From positions 4,377,626-4,441,625 of the forward strand of contig OY282420.1 of NCBI GenBank assembly GCA_958295955.1: DNA of 64,000 nucleotides, read 5' to 3'. The stretch comes from an uncultured Bryobacterales bacterium (GTDB taxonomy: Bacteria; Acidobacteriota; Terriglobia; Bryobacterales; UBA6623). This document shows, piece after piece, positions 7,847 to 16,078 of this stretch. The translations under genes were made by a program, and so were the position numbers. The notes beneath the pieces were generated by a model. It had not been told where the DNA came from and searched no databases. It saw nothing but the letters and a program-made list of their open reading frames with translations. The first letter of the stretch is position 1; each line of letters opens with the position of its first letter.

Positions 7847-9259
7847 ATGCAGATGCTCGTCGCCGGAGACTGGACGGACGGCTCGGACGCCATCCCTGTA
7901 ATCAACCCTTACGACAACAGCGAGATCGACACCGTTCCGCGCGCGACGGCCGAGGATATCGAGCGGGCCGTCGGTTACGCCGTAAAAGGCGCGGAAAAAA
8001 TCAGGAAGACGACCGGATACGACCGCTATCACATCTTGATGCGCGCCGCCGAGTTGATGATCGAGCGCCGGGAAGACCTTGCTCGCACCATCACGCTGGA
8101 AGAAGGCAAGATCATCGGCGAGGCGCGGCTCGAAGTCGATCGGGCGCGCGAGACGATTGTTTGCTCGGCCGAAGAGGCGAAGCGTCTGGGCGCGGAAGTC
8201 GTCCCGCTCGACGGCGCCCCCGGCGGCGGGAACAAGTTCGGCTTTACGCTGCGGGTGCCTTGCGGGGTCGTGCTGGCCATTACCCCGTTCAATTTCCCGC
8301 TCAATCTGGTTTGCCACAAGGTCGGTCCGGCGTTCGCGGCGGGCAACAGCGTCATTGTCAAGCCGGCGACCGACACGCCGCTGGTCGCGCTGAAGCTGGC
8401 GCGGCTGCTGCTCGACGCCGGCGCGCCGCCGGAGGCTCTTCAGGTCGTCACTGGGGGCGGGGGCGAGATCGGCGGCATACTTTGCGCGGACCCGCGCATC
8501 CGCAAGATCAGCTTTACCGGCAGCCGCGATGTCGGCGAAAGCATCTGCCGCGCCGCCGGGCTGAAAAAAGTCACCATGGAATTGGGCAGCAACGCCCCGG
8601 TGATCGTCTTGCCCGACGCGGACATCGAAAAGGCGGCGAAGGCCATCGCGGTCACGGGTTACGCCAACGCGGGCCAGGTTTGCATCAGCGCGCAGCGGAT
8701 TTTGACGCACAACGACATCTACGGCGATCTGTTGCATTGCCTGTCGTCGGAAGTCGAGGGCCTGACCACCGGCAACCCGTTCGACGAAGGCGTCCGGCTG
8801 GGACCGATGGTGCGCGAGCGCGACGCCGAGCGCGTGCAAGCGTGGATTCAGGAAGCGGCGCGGGCCGGGGGGCGGCTGATCCGCGGCGGAGAGCGGCAAG
8901 GCGCAGTGGTGCAGCCGGCGATCGTGGCCGACGTGGACCGGGAAATGAGAATCTCGTGCGAGGAGTTGTTCGGTCCGGCGGTGGGGCTGACGCCCTTCGA
9001 GTCGGTGGACGACGCCATTGCGAGCGCCAATGCGACGAATTACGGCTTGTCGGCGGCCGTTTTCACCGAGAATCTGACCAACGCCATGCGCTTCGCCCGC
9101 GAGGTCGAGTCGGGCAACATTCATATCAACTGGGGATCGCAGTGGCGGGCGGACCTGATGCCCTACGGCGGACTGAAAGAGAGCGGCTTCGGCAAGGAAG
9201 GCCCCAAATACGCGGTCGAGGAAATGACCGAAACCAAGATGGTCGTCATGCACCTGTAG
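7847..9259 (+). CDS. Aldehyde dehydrogenase family protein
   Basis: 470 aa, full ALDH length. It shows the oxyanion Asn motif ITPFNFPLN, cofactor-binding VKPATDTP, FTGSRDVGE, the general base in MELGSNAP (about residue 245) and the nucleophile in GQVCISAQR (about residue 279). It oxidises an aldehyde to the acid with NAD(P)+. It most resembles the lactaldehyde/succinate-semialdehyde-like subgroup, but the substrate is unknown. A good ribosome site (GGGAAGGA) precedes the ATG. It is divergent from the ThyX-like gene, with about 40 bp between starts. Confidence 0.92.
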   Translation: MQMLVAGDWTDGSDAIPVINPYDNSEIDTVPRATAEDIERAVGYAVKGAEKIRKTTGYDRYHILMRAAELMIERREDLARTITLEEGKIIGEARLEVDRARETIVCSAEEAKRLGAEVVPLDGAPGGGNKFGFTLRVPCGVVLAITPFNFPLNLVCHKVGPAFAAGNSVIVKPATDTPLVALKLARLLLDAGAPPEALQVVTGGGGEIGGILCADPRIRKISFTGSRDVGESICRAAGLKKVTMELGSNAPVIVLPDADIEKAAKAIAVTGYANAGQVCISAQRILTHNDIYGDLLHCLSSEVEGLTTGNPFDEGVRLGPMVRERDAERVQAWIQEAARAGGRLIRGGERQGAVVQPAIVADVDREMRISCEELFGPAVGLTPFESVDDAIASANATNYGLSAAVFTENLTNAMRFAREVESGNIHINWGSQWRADLMPYGGLKESGFGKEGPKYAVEEMTETKMVVMHL

Positions 9260-9501
9260 TCGGCCCGCGCGGACTCCGGCTTGCTCGACGGCGGCGCCCT
9301 CGCCGGCTTTCTCGCGGGACGTATGCGCGTTTCGCCCCGCAAGGTGCTACTTTAGAAGCGATAGATCGAGAACGGCGAAGATGCGCGGGCGCGGGTCTGT
9401 CCGAGCCTGCGGTCGCGTCGAATCGCCGGAAAATCCGCCGCGACGCATTTCGGCTTCTGCCGTTTCTCGAAGTTCCCCCGATCGAAAAGCTCTCGTAGGA
9501 A
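9260..9501. other. Intergenic region without visible gene
   Basis: 242 bases between the aldehyde dehydrogenase and the antiporter. It contains GC-rich sequence and short shadow frames only. I see no clear promoter and no recognisable RNA. Confidence 0.5.
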
Positions 9502-10812
9502 ATGCGTACTCTTGGCGTCAAGGCGCTCGCGCTGTGTGTCGTTGCAGCCGTTGCGGCGTTCGCCGCCGGCGGTGACGGCGCCGAGGCGGGGGGACACGGC
9601 GGAATCTCGTCGTTCCTGTTCGGTCTTGTCGCCATTCTTCTGGCCGCCAAGATCGGCGGCGAGCTCTTCGAGCGCATGGATCAACCCGCCGTGCTCGGCG
9701 AACTGCTGTTCGGCGTGCTCATGGGCAACGCGGGGCTTTTCGGATTCCATGCGTTCGATGCCCTGAAAACGGATGCGGGGCTGGCCATTGCCGCCGAGGT
9801 CGGCGTGATTCTGCTGCTGTTCGAGGTCGGCCTGGAAAGCAACGTGGACGAGTTGCTGGCCGTGGGCCGCTCGGCCATGCTGGTGGCGTTTCTTGGCATC
9901 GTCGCTCCGATTGCCTTGGGGTATGGAGTTTCGGCGTTTTTCTTGCCGGAGTCCACGGCTTGGTACGTCCACCTGTTCGTCGGCGCCACGTTGGCCGCTA
10001 CGAGCGTCGGCATCACGGCCCGGGTGCTCAAAGACCTGCACAAGATGGACACCAAAGAGGCGCGCATCATCCTGGGGGCCGCCGTCGTGGACGACGTGCT
10101 CGGGCTGGTTATCCTGGCGGTCGTCTCGGGATTGGTGAAGTCCATCGACAGCGGCGGGGGAATGTCGCTGCTGCCGGTTCTGACGATTATCGGCAAGGCG
10201 GCGGCGTTCCTGGTCGTCGGGGTCGTTGCCGGCCGGGTGTTCGCCCGGCGTATGCTGCGCATCGGCTCGCGCGCCAAGACGGCGGGCATGCCCATCGTGC
10301 TGAGCGCGGCCTTTTGCTTCTCGATGGCGGCGCTTGCGGAGACCATCGGCCTGGCCGCGATTGTCGGCGCTTTCACCGCGGGGCTCGTGCTCGACGACAC
10401 GTTCTACAGCGGCTACCGCGAGATGCGCAGCCGCAAAATCGAAGAAGCGCTGTTTCCGCTCGGCGCAATTTTCGTTCCGGTGTTTTTCGTATTGATGGGG
10501 ATCGGGGTCGATCTGCGCTCGTTCGGATCGCTGTCGGTGCTGCGGTTTGCCTGCGGACTCAGCGTGGCCGCGGTGATCGGCAAGCAGATTTGCTCGCTGG
10601 GAATCCTGGAGAAGGGGGTGAACCGTTGGGCCGTGGGCGTGGGCATGATTCCGCGCGGCGAGGTCGGCTTGATCTTTGCCGGCATCGGGGCTTCGCTTTC
10701 CGTCGGCGGCGAGCCCGTGTTCACGCCGCAGATTTTTTCGGCAATGGTGGTGATGGTGATGGTCACCACCCTGGCGACCCCGCCGCTGTTGAAGAAATTG
10801 TTCTCGAAGTAG
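9502..10812 (+). CDS. Kef/NhaS-type cation:proton antiporter
   Basis: 436 aa, CPA2-type membrane antiporter. An N-terminal hydrophobic segment (signal peptide or first helix) is followed by about twelve membrane helices. GELLFGVLMGNAGLFG, LLLFEVGLESNVDELL, TLAATSVGITARVL and AAVVDDVLGLVIL fit the family; the last holds the paired Asp residues (VVDD) expected for the ion site. It exchanges Na+ or K+ for protons across the inner membrane. There is no C-terminal nucleotide-binding (TrkA-N) domain, unlike full KefB/C. It stands alone in its orientation. Confidence 0.9.
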   Translation: MRTLGVKALALCVVAAVAAFAAGGDGAEAGGHGGISSFLFGLVAILLAAKIGGELFERMDQPAVLGELLFGVLMGNAGLFGFHAFDALKTDAGLAIAAEVGVILLLFEVGLESNVDELLAVGRSAMLVAFLGIVAPIALGYGVSAFFLPESTAWYVHLFVGATLAATSVGITARVLKDLHKMDTKEARIILGAAVVDDVLGLVILAVVSGLVKSIDSGGGMSLLPVLTIIGKAAAFLVVGVVAGRVFARRMLRIGSRAKTAGMPIVLSAAFCFSMAALAETIGLAAIVGAFTAGLVLDDTFYSGYREMRSRKIEEALFPLGAIFVPVFFVLMGIGVDLRSFGSLSVLRFACGLSVAAVIGKQICSLGILEKGVNRWAVGVGMIPRGEVGLIFAGIGASLSVGGEPVFTPQIFSAMVVMVMVTTLATPPLLKKLFSK

Positions 10813-10825
10813 TCGGATTTCTTGC

Positions 10826-10895
10826 CGCCCCGCGCAGCGGCTTGCTCTTCACTCGCCGCTCGCCACCGGCTGCGCAAGCAGCTTGGCCGGGGCTA
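10826..10895. repeat. Dispersed REP-like element, degenerate copy (between antiporter and FGE)
   Basis: Read on the minus strand it contains GAATAGCC, then GAGTGAAGAGCAAG followed by the hairpin core CCGCTGCGCGG. These are the same words and order as the element at 48938 and 2986, but it is more diverged. It fills the 80-bp gap between two converging genes and could act as a bidirectional terminator; no T-tract is evident. Confidence 0.45.
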
Positions 10896-11777
10896 TTCTC
10901 CGTCGGCGGCGCAGCGGAAGCCCAGGTTGTTGAGGCCGGAGTCGGGTTCGGTCATCATCCGCGCCGCCGAGCGGTAGCCCTGGCAATAGTTTTCGCTGCA
11001 CAGCCAACTGCCGCCCCGCTGCACCTTTTGCGCGCCCGACGGCGGGCCTTGGGGGTTCCGCGTCGGCGATACCTGGAAGTATGTCGGCGAATACCAGTCG
11101 GCCGCCCATTCCCAGACGTTTCCGGTGATGTCGTACAGGCCGTAGACATTGGCGGGGAATTGCTTGACCGGCCCATAGCCGGCGAAACCGTCGTGGCGCA
11201 GGTCCTGCTGGGGGAAGCTGCCTTGCCAGAGATTGGCGCGGTGAACTCCGCCGGGCGTGAGTTCGTCGCCCCAGGGATAGCGGGCGCCTTCGAGCCCGCC
11301 GCGGATGGCGTACTCGAATTCCGCTTCGGTCGGCAGCCTGCGGCCCCGCCAATCGCAATACGCCGCCGCGTCTTGCCAGGAGAGATGGACGACGGGATAG
11401 TCGAGCTTGTCCTTGTACGAGGAACCCGGCCCGTCGGGATGCCGCCAGTCCGCGCCGTCGCCTTTGGTCCAGCTTTCCTGTTCGGGGTCGAAAACGCCCG
11501 ACCAGCCCAGTTTTTCCGAATCCGTAACGTAGCCGGTCGCCTCGGCGAACGCGGCGTATTGCGCGTTGGTCGCCTCGTGCTCGTCCAGGTAGAAGGAGTC
11601 GAGCGCGACGCGGTGCGGAGGGCCTTCGAAGGGGAAGCCCCGATTCGTGCCCATGGTAAACTCGCCGCCTGCGATGAAAACCATGCCGCCGGTGTCGGCG
11701 GGGACGCCGCTTCCGCAAGAGACGATCGTCAGCGTCAAGCCGACCGCGCAGGGCAGAAACGTCCGATGGACAAGCAT
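10893..11777 (-). CDS. Formylglycine-generating enzyme, lipoprotein (sulfatase maturase)
   Basis: 294 aa. The N-terminus ends in a lipobox (TIVSC), predicting a lipid-anchored periplasmic protein. The rest is one FGE-sulfatase domain starting GGMVFIAGGEFTMGT, with DEHEATNAQYAAF, RLPTEAEFEYA, GNVWEW and the C-terminal FRCA. The segment GGSWLCSENYCQGYRSAAR keeps both cysteines that bind copper and catalyse oxidation in genuine FGE, unlike the many FGE-like proteins that lack them. It is expected to convert the active-site Cys of CxPxR sulfatases to formylglycine, and two such sulfatases are in this window. TATAAT lies 7 nt before the ATG, implying a leaderless message. Confidence 0.9.
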   Translation of the reverse strand: MLVHRTFLPCAVGLTLTIVSCGSGVPADTGGMVFIAGGEFTMGTNRGFPFEGPPHRVALDSFYLDEHEATNAQYAAFAEATGYVTDSEKLGWSGVFDPEQESWTKGDGADWRHPDGPGSSYKDKLDYPVVHLSWQDAAAYCDWRGRRLPTEAEFEYAIRGGLEGARYPWGDELTPGGVHRANLWQGSFPQQDLRHDGFAGYGPVKQFPANVYGLYDITGNVWEWAADWYSPTYFQVSPTRNPQGPPSGAQKVQRGGSWLCSENYCQGYRSAARMMTEPDSGLNNLGFRCAADGE

Positions 11778-11784
11778 TCGCCGT

Positions 11785-11790
11785 ATTATA
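11785..11790 (-). promoter_or_regulatory. -10 element of FGE gene, leaderless layout
   Basis: A perfect TATAAT on the minus strand ends 7 nt before the ATG at 11777. No good -35 is seen and no ribosome site lies between, so translation probably starts at the first base of the transcript. Confidence 0.55.
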
Positions 11791-11942
11791 GCGGCGGCGC
11801 GGCAACGCGAGCCGGTCCGGCGTCACTATTGCCGCCGTATAACGGGCGCGGTGGAACAGCCGGACGAGAAACGGCAAGCCCGCAGGGTCTCGTTGGCGGC
11901 CGGCCGGTTTCGATGACCGTCGAGCCAAAATCCGACAGACCG

Positions 11943-14318
11943 CTAGCGGGCGATCCAGACGGGCGAGCTCCAGGCGTACTTGCCGGTATCGCCGCGGCCG
12001 GGCTGCAAAATCGGCTGCCGTCCCTTGAGCCGGACGCGCACGTAATAGTAGGTTCCGGGTTCCGCGCCGGCAGTGTCGCGGTAGTCGAACGCGGCGCTGG
12101 TCGTTGCTCCCTCGGGGACGTGGGTAAAGATATAGGCGCCGTTGCGCACGACCTCGATCTTTTCCACCGCGGAGCGCGCCTTGACCTTGACCGACAAATG
12201 CGGCGGCGCCGATCCGCCGGCGGCGTCTCCGCCCTGAAACACGCCGTTGACGCGGAAATCGAGCAGCAGCGGCTCGCCGCCGCGGACGGCGAAGCTGCGC
12301 CGGCTGCGCAGCGCCTCGATCACCGATTCGCGGCTGAGCTCCTTGGCGAAGACCCCGAACATGCCGGTGTCGTAGCCGCTGATGCCGTCGTGCCGGTCAC
12401 TCGACCCGACGAAACCGAACTTCTTGCCGTAGGCCAAGCCGTCCTGAATGGAGCTTTTCCCTACCGGAGGACGGCGCAGCCAGTCCGGGACGGCGCGCGA
12501 CTTGTCGTAGGTTTCGTAAACCCCGTGGCCGGAGACGATTTCCATGACCGGCTCGGCAACAGGGTCGTGTTTCGACCAGTCCATCACGCCCCACGGGGCG
12601 CCGACGTGGTGCGCCCAGTCGATGGCGTTCTCGCCCGCCAGCAGGCGGTGCAACTCCTCGACCTCGTTGCTGGCCGGGTCGGTGATGCGGAAGATCGGTG
12701 AGTAGGGCCGTGAGAAAACGATGGTGCGGTCGCCGTAGCGGCGGCGGCCGGCGGCGTTGCCGCTCCACTCGTAGCTGCTGAAGCCCGCGAAGCGGCCGGG
12801 CGCGGAGAGCACCTTGGCGTATGCCTGCTCGACGCGGTATTTCGAGTTGGTCATCGAGGGCCAGTCGTGATCGGAAGTCGCGCCGAAATCGAGCACGCCC
12901 GATTGCATGGCGTTGAGATAGTAGCGGTCGGTCCAGAACTCTATTTCGCGGTCGCCGGGGTATTCGCTCAAATGGGTGTGCAACTCGCCGTAGTAGAGCG
13001 TGTAGCTTTCGCCGTCGATCACAAGTGTCTCGCGGGGAGCGCGGGCGGGCATGCCCCCGGCGCCGGCTTCTTGCCGCCGCTCGCTTAACGGCCCCGCTTG
13101 CGCGGGCGCCGAAAAAACCGCTTGCGCGGAGGGCATGGGGGGACGGCGGTAAACCATCATGTCGGTGGCGTGCCAGAACGATCCGTCAGGGGCGAAGCGC
13201 GGCGCGCGGTAGCCGATGGCCGTGCCGAGCGCGAAGGGCTGGAGTGTGCGGCCGTCGTACCAGGCGCCGGCGGACGCGGGAGTGCGGCCGGCGCGGTAGC
13301 CGGGGTTGCCCGGCGCGTACGAGGCCGTCCGCTGGAAAAACCAAAAGCGGCCGGAGGGGTCGATCTGGAATTCGTCGAGGCGGTTCATTTGCGCGACGAA
13401 ATTCGCGGCGGCGGGCGGCAGCGCGAGGCGTTGCTCCCCGCTGAAACCGCCGACGCGCTTCGAGGCGTGAATCCAGACGGCGCCGTCGGAGGCCAAGCGG
13501 ATCATCGGACGCTGCTCGTTCTCGGGCGAAGCGAAGAAGGCGGTTTCGGCGGACCAGCGCCCGTTCCTCAAGGCGCGGATATAGACGTCGTAATCGCCGT
13601 CCATCCAGCGGTCGAAGGCCAGCCAGACGGTTCCGTCCGCGGCCGCCGCCAGGTTGGGGCGGAAATTGAAGCCTGCATCGGCGGTGAGCAGCTCGAAGCT
13701 CCATTTGCCGTCCGCCAGAGACGCGGCGGCGATGCGCGCGGCGCCCTTGCGGGCGGATTCCCAGGCCACCAGCGGCGCGCCGTCGGGGCGCACGGCAACG
13801 GTCGGGCGCAGGTCAGGTCCTGCCGGCCCGCGCAAGCGGCTTTGTCCGGTGCTGAGGCGCGAGACGGGGCCGAAGGCCGCGCCGTCCCAGTGGCGGGCGT
13901 AGATGTCCCAATCCTGCTCGACAGCGTTGAATTCGGCCCAGGCAATCCACAGCCCGCCGTTGCCGTCGGCGGCCGCGGCGGGATTGTAAACGTAGCCGTC
14001 CCGCTCGTTGACCTTGGCGATGGACGTCCAATGGTCGCCTTGCCAGCGGCCGAGAGAGATGAATTGACGGGTTGCGTTGCGGGTATCGACGTCGTTCGAT
14101 TGCACGCCGACGGTATAGATCGCGCCCTCGCTGTCGAAGACGATGCTGCGGCATTCCTCGCGCACGGTGGGCTGGAAGCGGTGACCGTCCTGCTGCGAGT
14201 AGATATCGAGGTAGGCGTACTCGACCTCCGGCGCCGGCTGCGCGGCCGCCTGCTGCGCCCCCAGCGCCGCGATCGGAAAAACAAGGGCGAGCCGCAGAGA
14301 GAGCAACGGAATCTTCAT
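11943..14318 (-). CDS. Secreted propeller + PHP-domain protein, paralogue 1
   Basis: 791 aa. Signal peptide (LVFPIAALGAQQAAAQ). Residues about 25-400 show repeated WxA/GGLWIAW, DGTVWLAFDR and DGAVWIHA-like strands, i.e. a beta-propeller. The C-terminal half is a PHP-like metal-dependent hydrolase: YYGELHTHLSE, FGATSDHDWP, DWAHHVGAPWG and GSSDRHDG give the expected His/Asp ligands. A C-terminal beta domain follows. A paralogue of the same architecture is at 33785-36310. Substrate unknown; a phosphoester- or carbohydrate-linked role is only inference. TAGAAT lies 9 nt before the ATG. Confidence 0.78.
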   Translation of the reverse strand: MKIPLLSLRLALVFPIAALGAQQAAAQPAPEVEYAYLDIYSQQDGHRFQPTVREECRSIVFDSEGAIYTVGVQSNDVDTRNATRQFISLGRWQGDHWTSIAKVNERDGYVYNPAAAADGNGGLWIAWAEFNAVEQDWDIYARHWDGAAFGPVSRLSTGQSRLRGPAGPDLRPTVAVRPDGAPLVAWESARKGAARIAAASLADGKWSFELLTADAGFNFRPNLAAAADGTVWLAFDRWMDGDYDVYIRALRNGRWSAETAFFASPENEQRPMIRLASDGAVWIHASKRVGGFSGEQRLALPPAAANFVAQMNRLDEFQIDPSGRFWFFQRTASYAPGNPGYRAGRTPASAGAWYDGRTLQPFALGTAIGYRAPRFAPDGSFWHATDMMVYRRPPMPSAQAVFSAPAQAGPLSERRQEAGAGGMPARAPRETLVIDGESYTLYYGELHTHLSEYPGDREIEFWTDRYYLNAMQSGVLDFGATSDHDWPSMTNSKYRVEQAYAKVLSAPGRFAGFSSYEWSGNAAGRRRYGDRTIVFSRPYSPIFRITDPASNEVEELHRLLAGENAIDWAHHVGAPWGVMDWSKHDPVAEPVMEIVSGHGVYETYDKSRAVPDWLRRPPVGKSSIQDGLAYGKKFGFVGSSDRHDGISGYDTGMFGVFAKELSRESVIEALRSRRSFAVRGGEPLLLDFRVNGVFQGGDAAGGSAPPHLSVKVKARSAVEKIEVVRNGAYIFTHVPEGATTSAAFDYRDTAGAEPGTYYYVRVRLKGRQPILQPGRGDTGKYAWSSPVWIAR

Positions 14319-14487
14319 GGCGACTCGATTCTACAACGCCCGCCGCGTTGGGAACAAAGTTTCGACCGGACGCCCGCGGCATGACAAGGAGAATCTGTTG
14401 CGCCGTCGGTCGGAGCCGGAGTAACTTGGAGCGTGCCTTGCCGCGGCAGGCCTGCCGCTTAAAGCCGAAAGGAAATACAAAGCGCCG

Positions 14488-15948
14488 ATGAACCTGCGAA
14501 CGGTCTTGTCCTTACTGCCTTTGATGCTCGGCGTTCTCGCTTGCTCGCCGCCTGCGGTCGAGGAAACGCCCCGGCGCCCGAATTTCATCGTCCTCTTTGC
14601 CGACGATCAGGGTTACGGCGATCTCGGCGTTTTCGGCGCGAGGGATTTCAAGACGCCGCGCATCGATCGGATGGCCCGCGAGGGCATGATTTTCACTGAT
14701 TTCTACGCCCAACCCGTCTGCGGCCCCTCGCGCACCGCGCTGCTGACCGGCAGCTATCCCATTCGGGTGGGCGAATACGGCAACGAGAAAAATAGCTTCC
14801 CCTATGTCCACGAAAAGGAGATTTTGCTGCCCAAGGTCTTGCAGCAGGCCGGCTACGCCACCGGCATGATCGGCAAGGTGGACATCACGCGGCGCCGGCG
14901 CGGCTTCAAGCCGGAACTGAACCCGGTGCGGCGCGGGTTCGACTTCTGGTTCGGCGTGGTCGGCGCCAATGACGACGGCAAAGTCCACTGGGTCCACCGC
15001 AACGAAGAAAAGATCGAAGAGTCGGCCGGCGTCGCCGACCTGACCAGGCGCTATACGGACGAAGCTCTCGCCTTCATTCGCCGCAACAGAGACCGGCCTT
15101 TCTTTCTCTACGTCGCGCACACCATGGCGCACGTGGTGCTCGGCGTCACCGAGCCGTTCAAAGGACGCTCCGAACGCGGACTCTACGGCGACGTCATCGA
15201 AGAGCTCGATGCAAGCACGGGAGAGATCGTCGACCTGCTCGGGGAACTGGATCTTGACCGGAACACGATCGTGGTCTATACATCGGACAACGGGCCGTGG
15301 AGCAATCACTCGCTGCCCCAATACACCGCGGCGATAACCGAGCACGCGGGATCGGCGGGGCCGCTGCGCGGCGCGAAGGGAACGACGTGGGAGGGCGGCA
15401 TCCGCGTCCCGTGCGTGATGTGGGGACCCGGGTATATCGCGGCCGGGGCGCGAACCGCGGAGATCGCATCGACGATGGACCTTTTGCCCACGTTCATCGC
15501 CATGGCCGGCGCCGAGCCGCCCGCCGACCGTACGCTGGACGGCCGCGACATTTCCGCGCTCATGCTGGGCGAGCCCGGCGCCGCAAGCCCGCACGAAGCG
15601 TTCTATTACTATCGGGAAACCCATCTGGACGCCGTGCGCAGCGGACCGTGGAAGCTCGTGTTCCCGCGTCCGGGACGCAACGAGTCCGAGTGGCTGCTCT
15701 CGCGCGGGGGCGCATTTCTGGGCGAGTTGCTCGAACCCGTCAAGGAACTCGAACTCTACAACCTCGAGACGGACATCGGCGAGCGCGACAACGTCGCGGC
15801 GCAGAATCCTGAAGTCGTCGAGCGCCTGACCGCGTTGGCGGACAAGGCGCGCGCGGAGCTCGGCGACTACGACCGCATCGGGAGCGGGGTGCGCTTTTTC
15901 GAGGACGGCCCGCGCTGGCCGCGCCGCCGGCAGTGGATGAAGGAATAG
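14488..15948 (+). CDS. Lipoprotein sulfatase (formylglycine-dependent)
   Basis: 486 aa. The N-terminal hydrophobic segment ends VLACSPP, a probable lipobox. The sulfatase fold opens with FIVLFADDQGYGDLG (calcium-binding Asp pair). The modifiable Cys is in QPVCGPSRTALLTG, matching CxPSR. TSDNGPWSNH and GMIGKVD are the other metal/sulfate-binding blocks. It hydrolyses sulfate esters, probably on glycans, after activation by FGE (10893-11777). A GAAAGGAAA ribosome-like stretch and TACAAA precede the ATG. It is divergent from the propeller-PHP gene, with about 170 bp between. Confidence 0.9.
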   Translation: MNLRTVLSLLPLMLGVLACSPPAVEETPRRPNFIVLFADDQGYGDLGVFGARDFKTPRIDRMAREGMIFTDFYAQPVCGPSRTALLTGSYPIRVGEYGNEKNSFPYVHEKEILLPKVLQQAGYATGMIGKVDITRRRRGFKPELNPVRRGFDFWFGVVGANDDGKVHWVHRNEEKIEESAGVADLTRRYTDEALAFIRRNRDRPFFLYVAHTMAHVVLGVTEPFKGRSERGLYGDVIEELDASTGEIVDLLGELDLDRNTIVVYTSDNGPWSNHSLPQYTAAITEHAGSAGPLRGAKGTTWEGGIRVPCVMWGPGYIAAGARTAEIASTMDLLPTFIAMAGAEPPADRTLDGRDISALMLGEPGAASPHEAFYYYRETHLDAVRSGPWKLVFPRPGRNESEWLLSRGGAFLGELLEPVKELELYNLETDIGERDNVAAQNPEVVERLTALADKARAELGDYDRIGSGVRFFEDGPRWPRRRQWMKE

Positions 15949-15972
15949 CCGTTCCGGCCTCTGCGCGGCGAT

Positions 15973-16011
15973 CCCCAAAAGAAAAACGGACCTGCCGGCA
16001 GGGGCAGGCCC
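15973..16011 (-). terminator. Possible rho-independent terminator, minus orientation
   Basis: GGGCCTGCC and GGCAGGTCC (16011-16003 and 15996-15988, read on the minus strand) pair at 8 of 9 positions around a 6-nt loop. They are followed on that strand by GTTTTTCTTTTG. The form is that of an intrinsic terminator for leftward transcription, yet no leftward gene is recognised immediately to its right. Confidence 0.4.
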
Positions 16012-16078
16012 ATTCTCGGGGAAGGGAAGTAAACCGCGGATGCGCTAAAATCAGGCGGTAGCATTCCAAGGAGGTCTT

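Noticed and set aside
9960..12701. 913-codon plus-strand frame overlapping antiporter, FGE and propeller genes
   Set aside because: It is a shadow of GC-rich genes on either strand, rich in Arg/Gly/Ala, with no domain.
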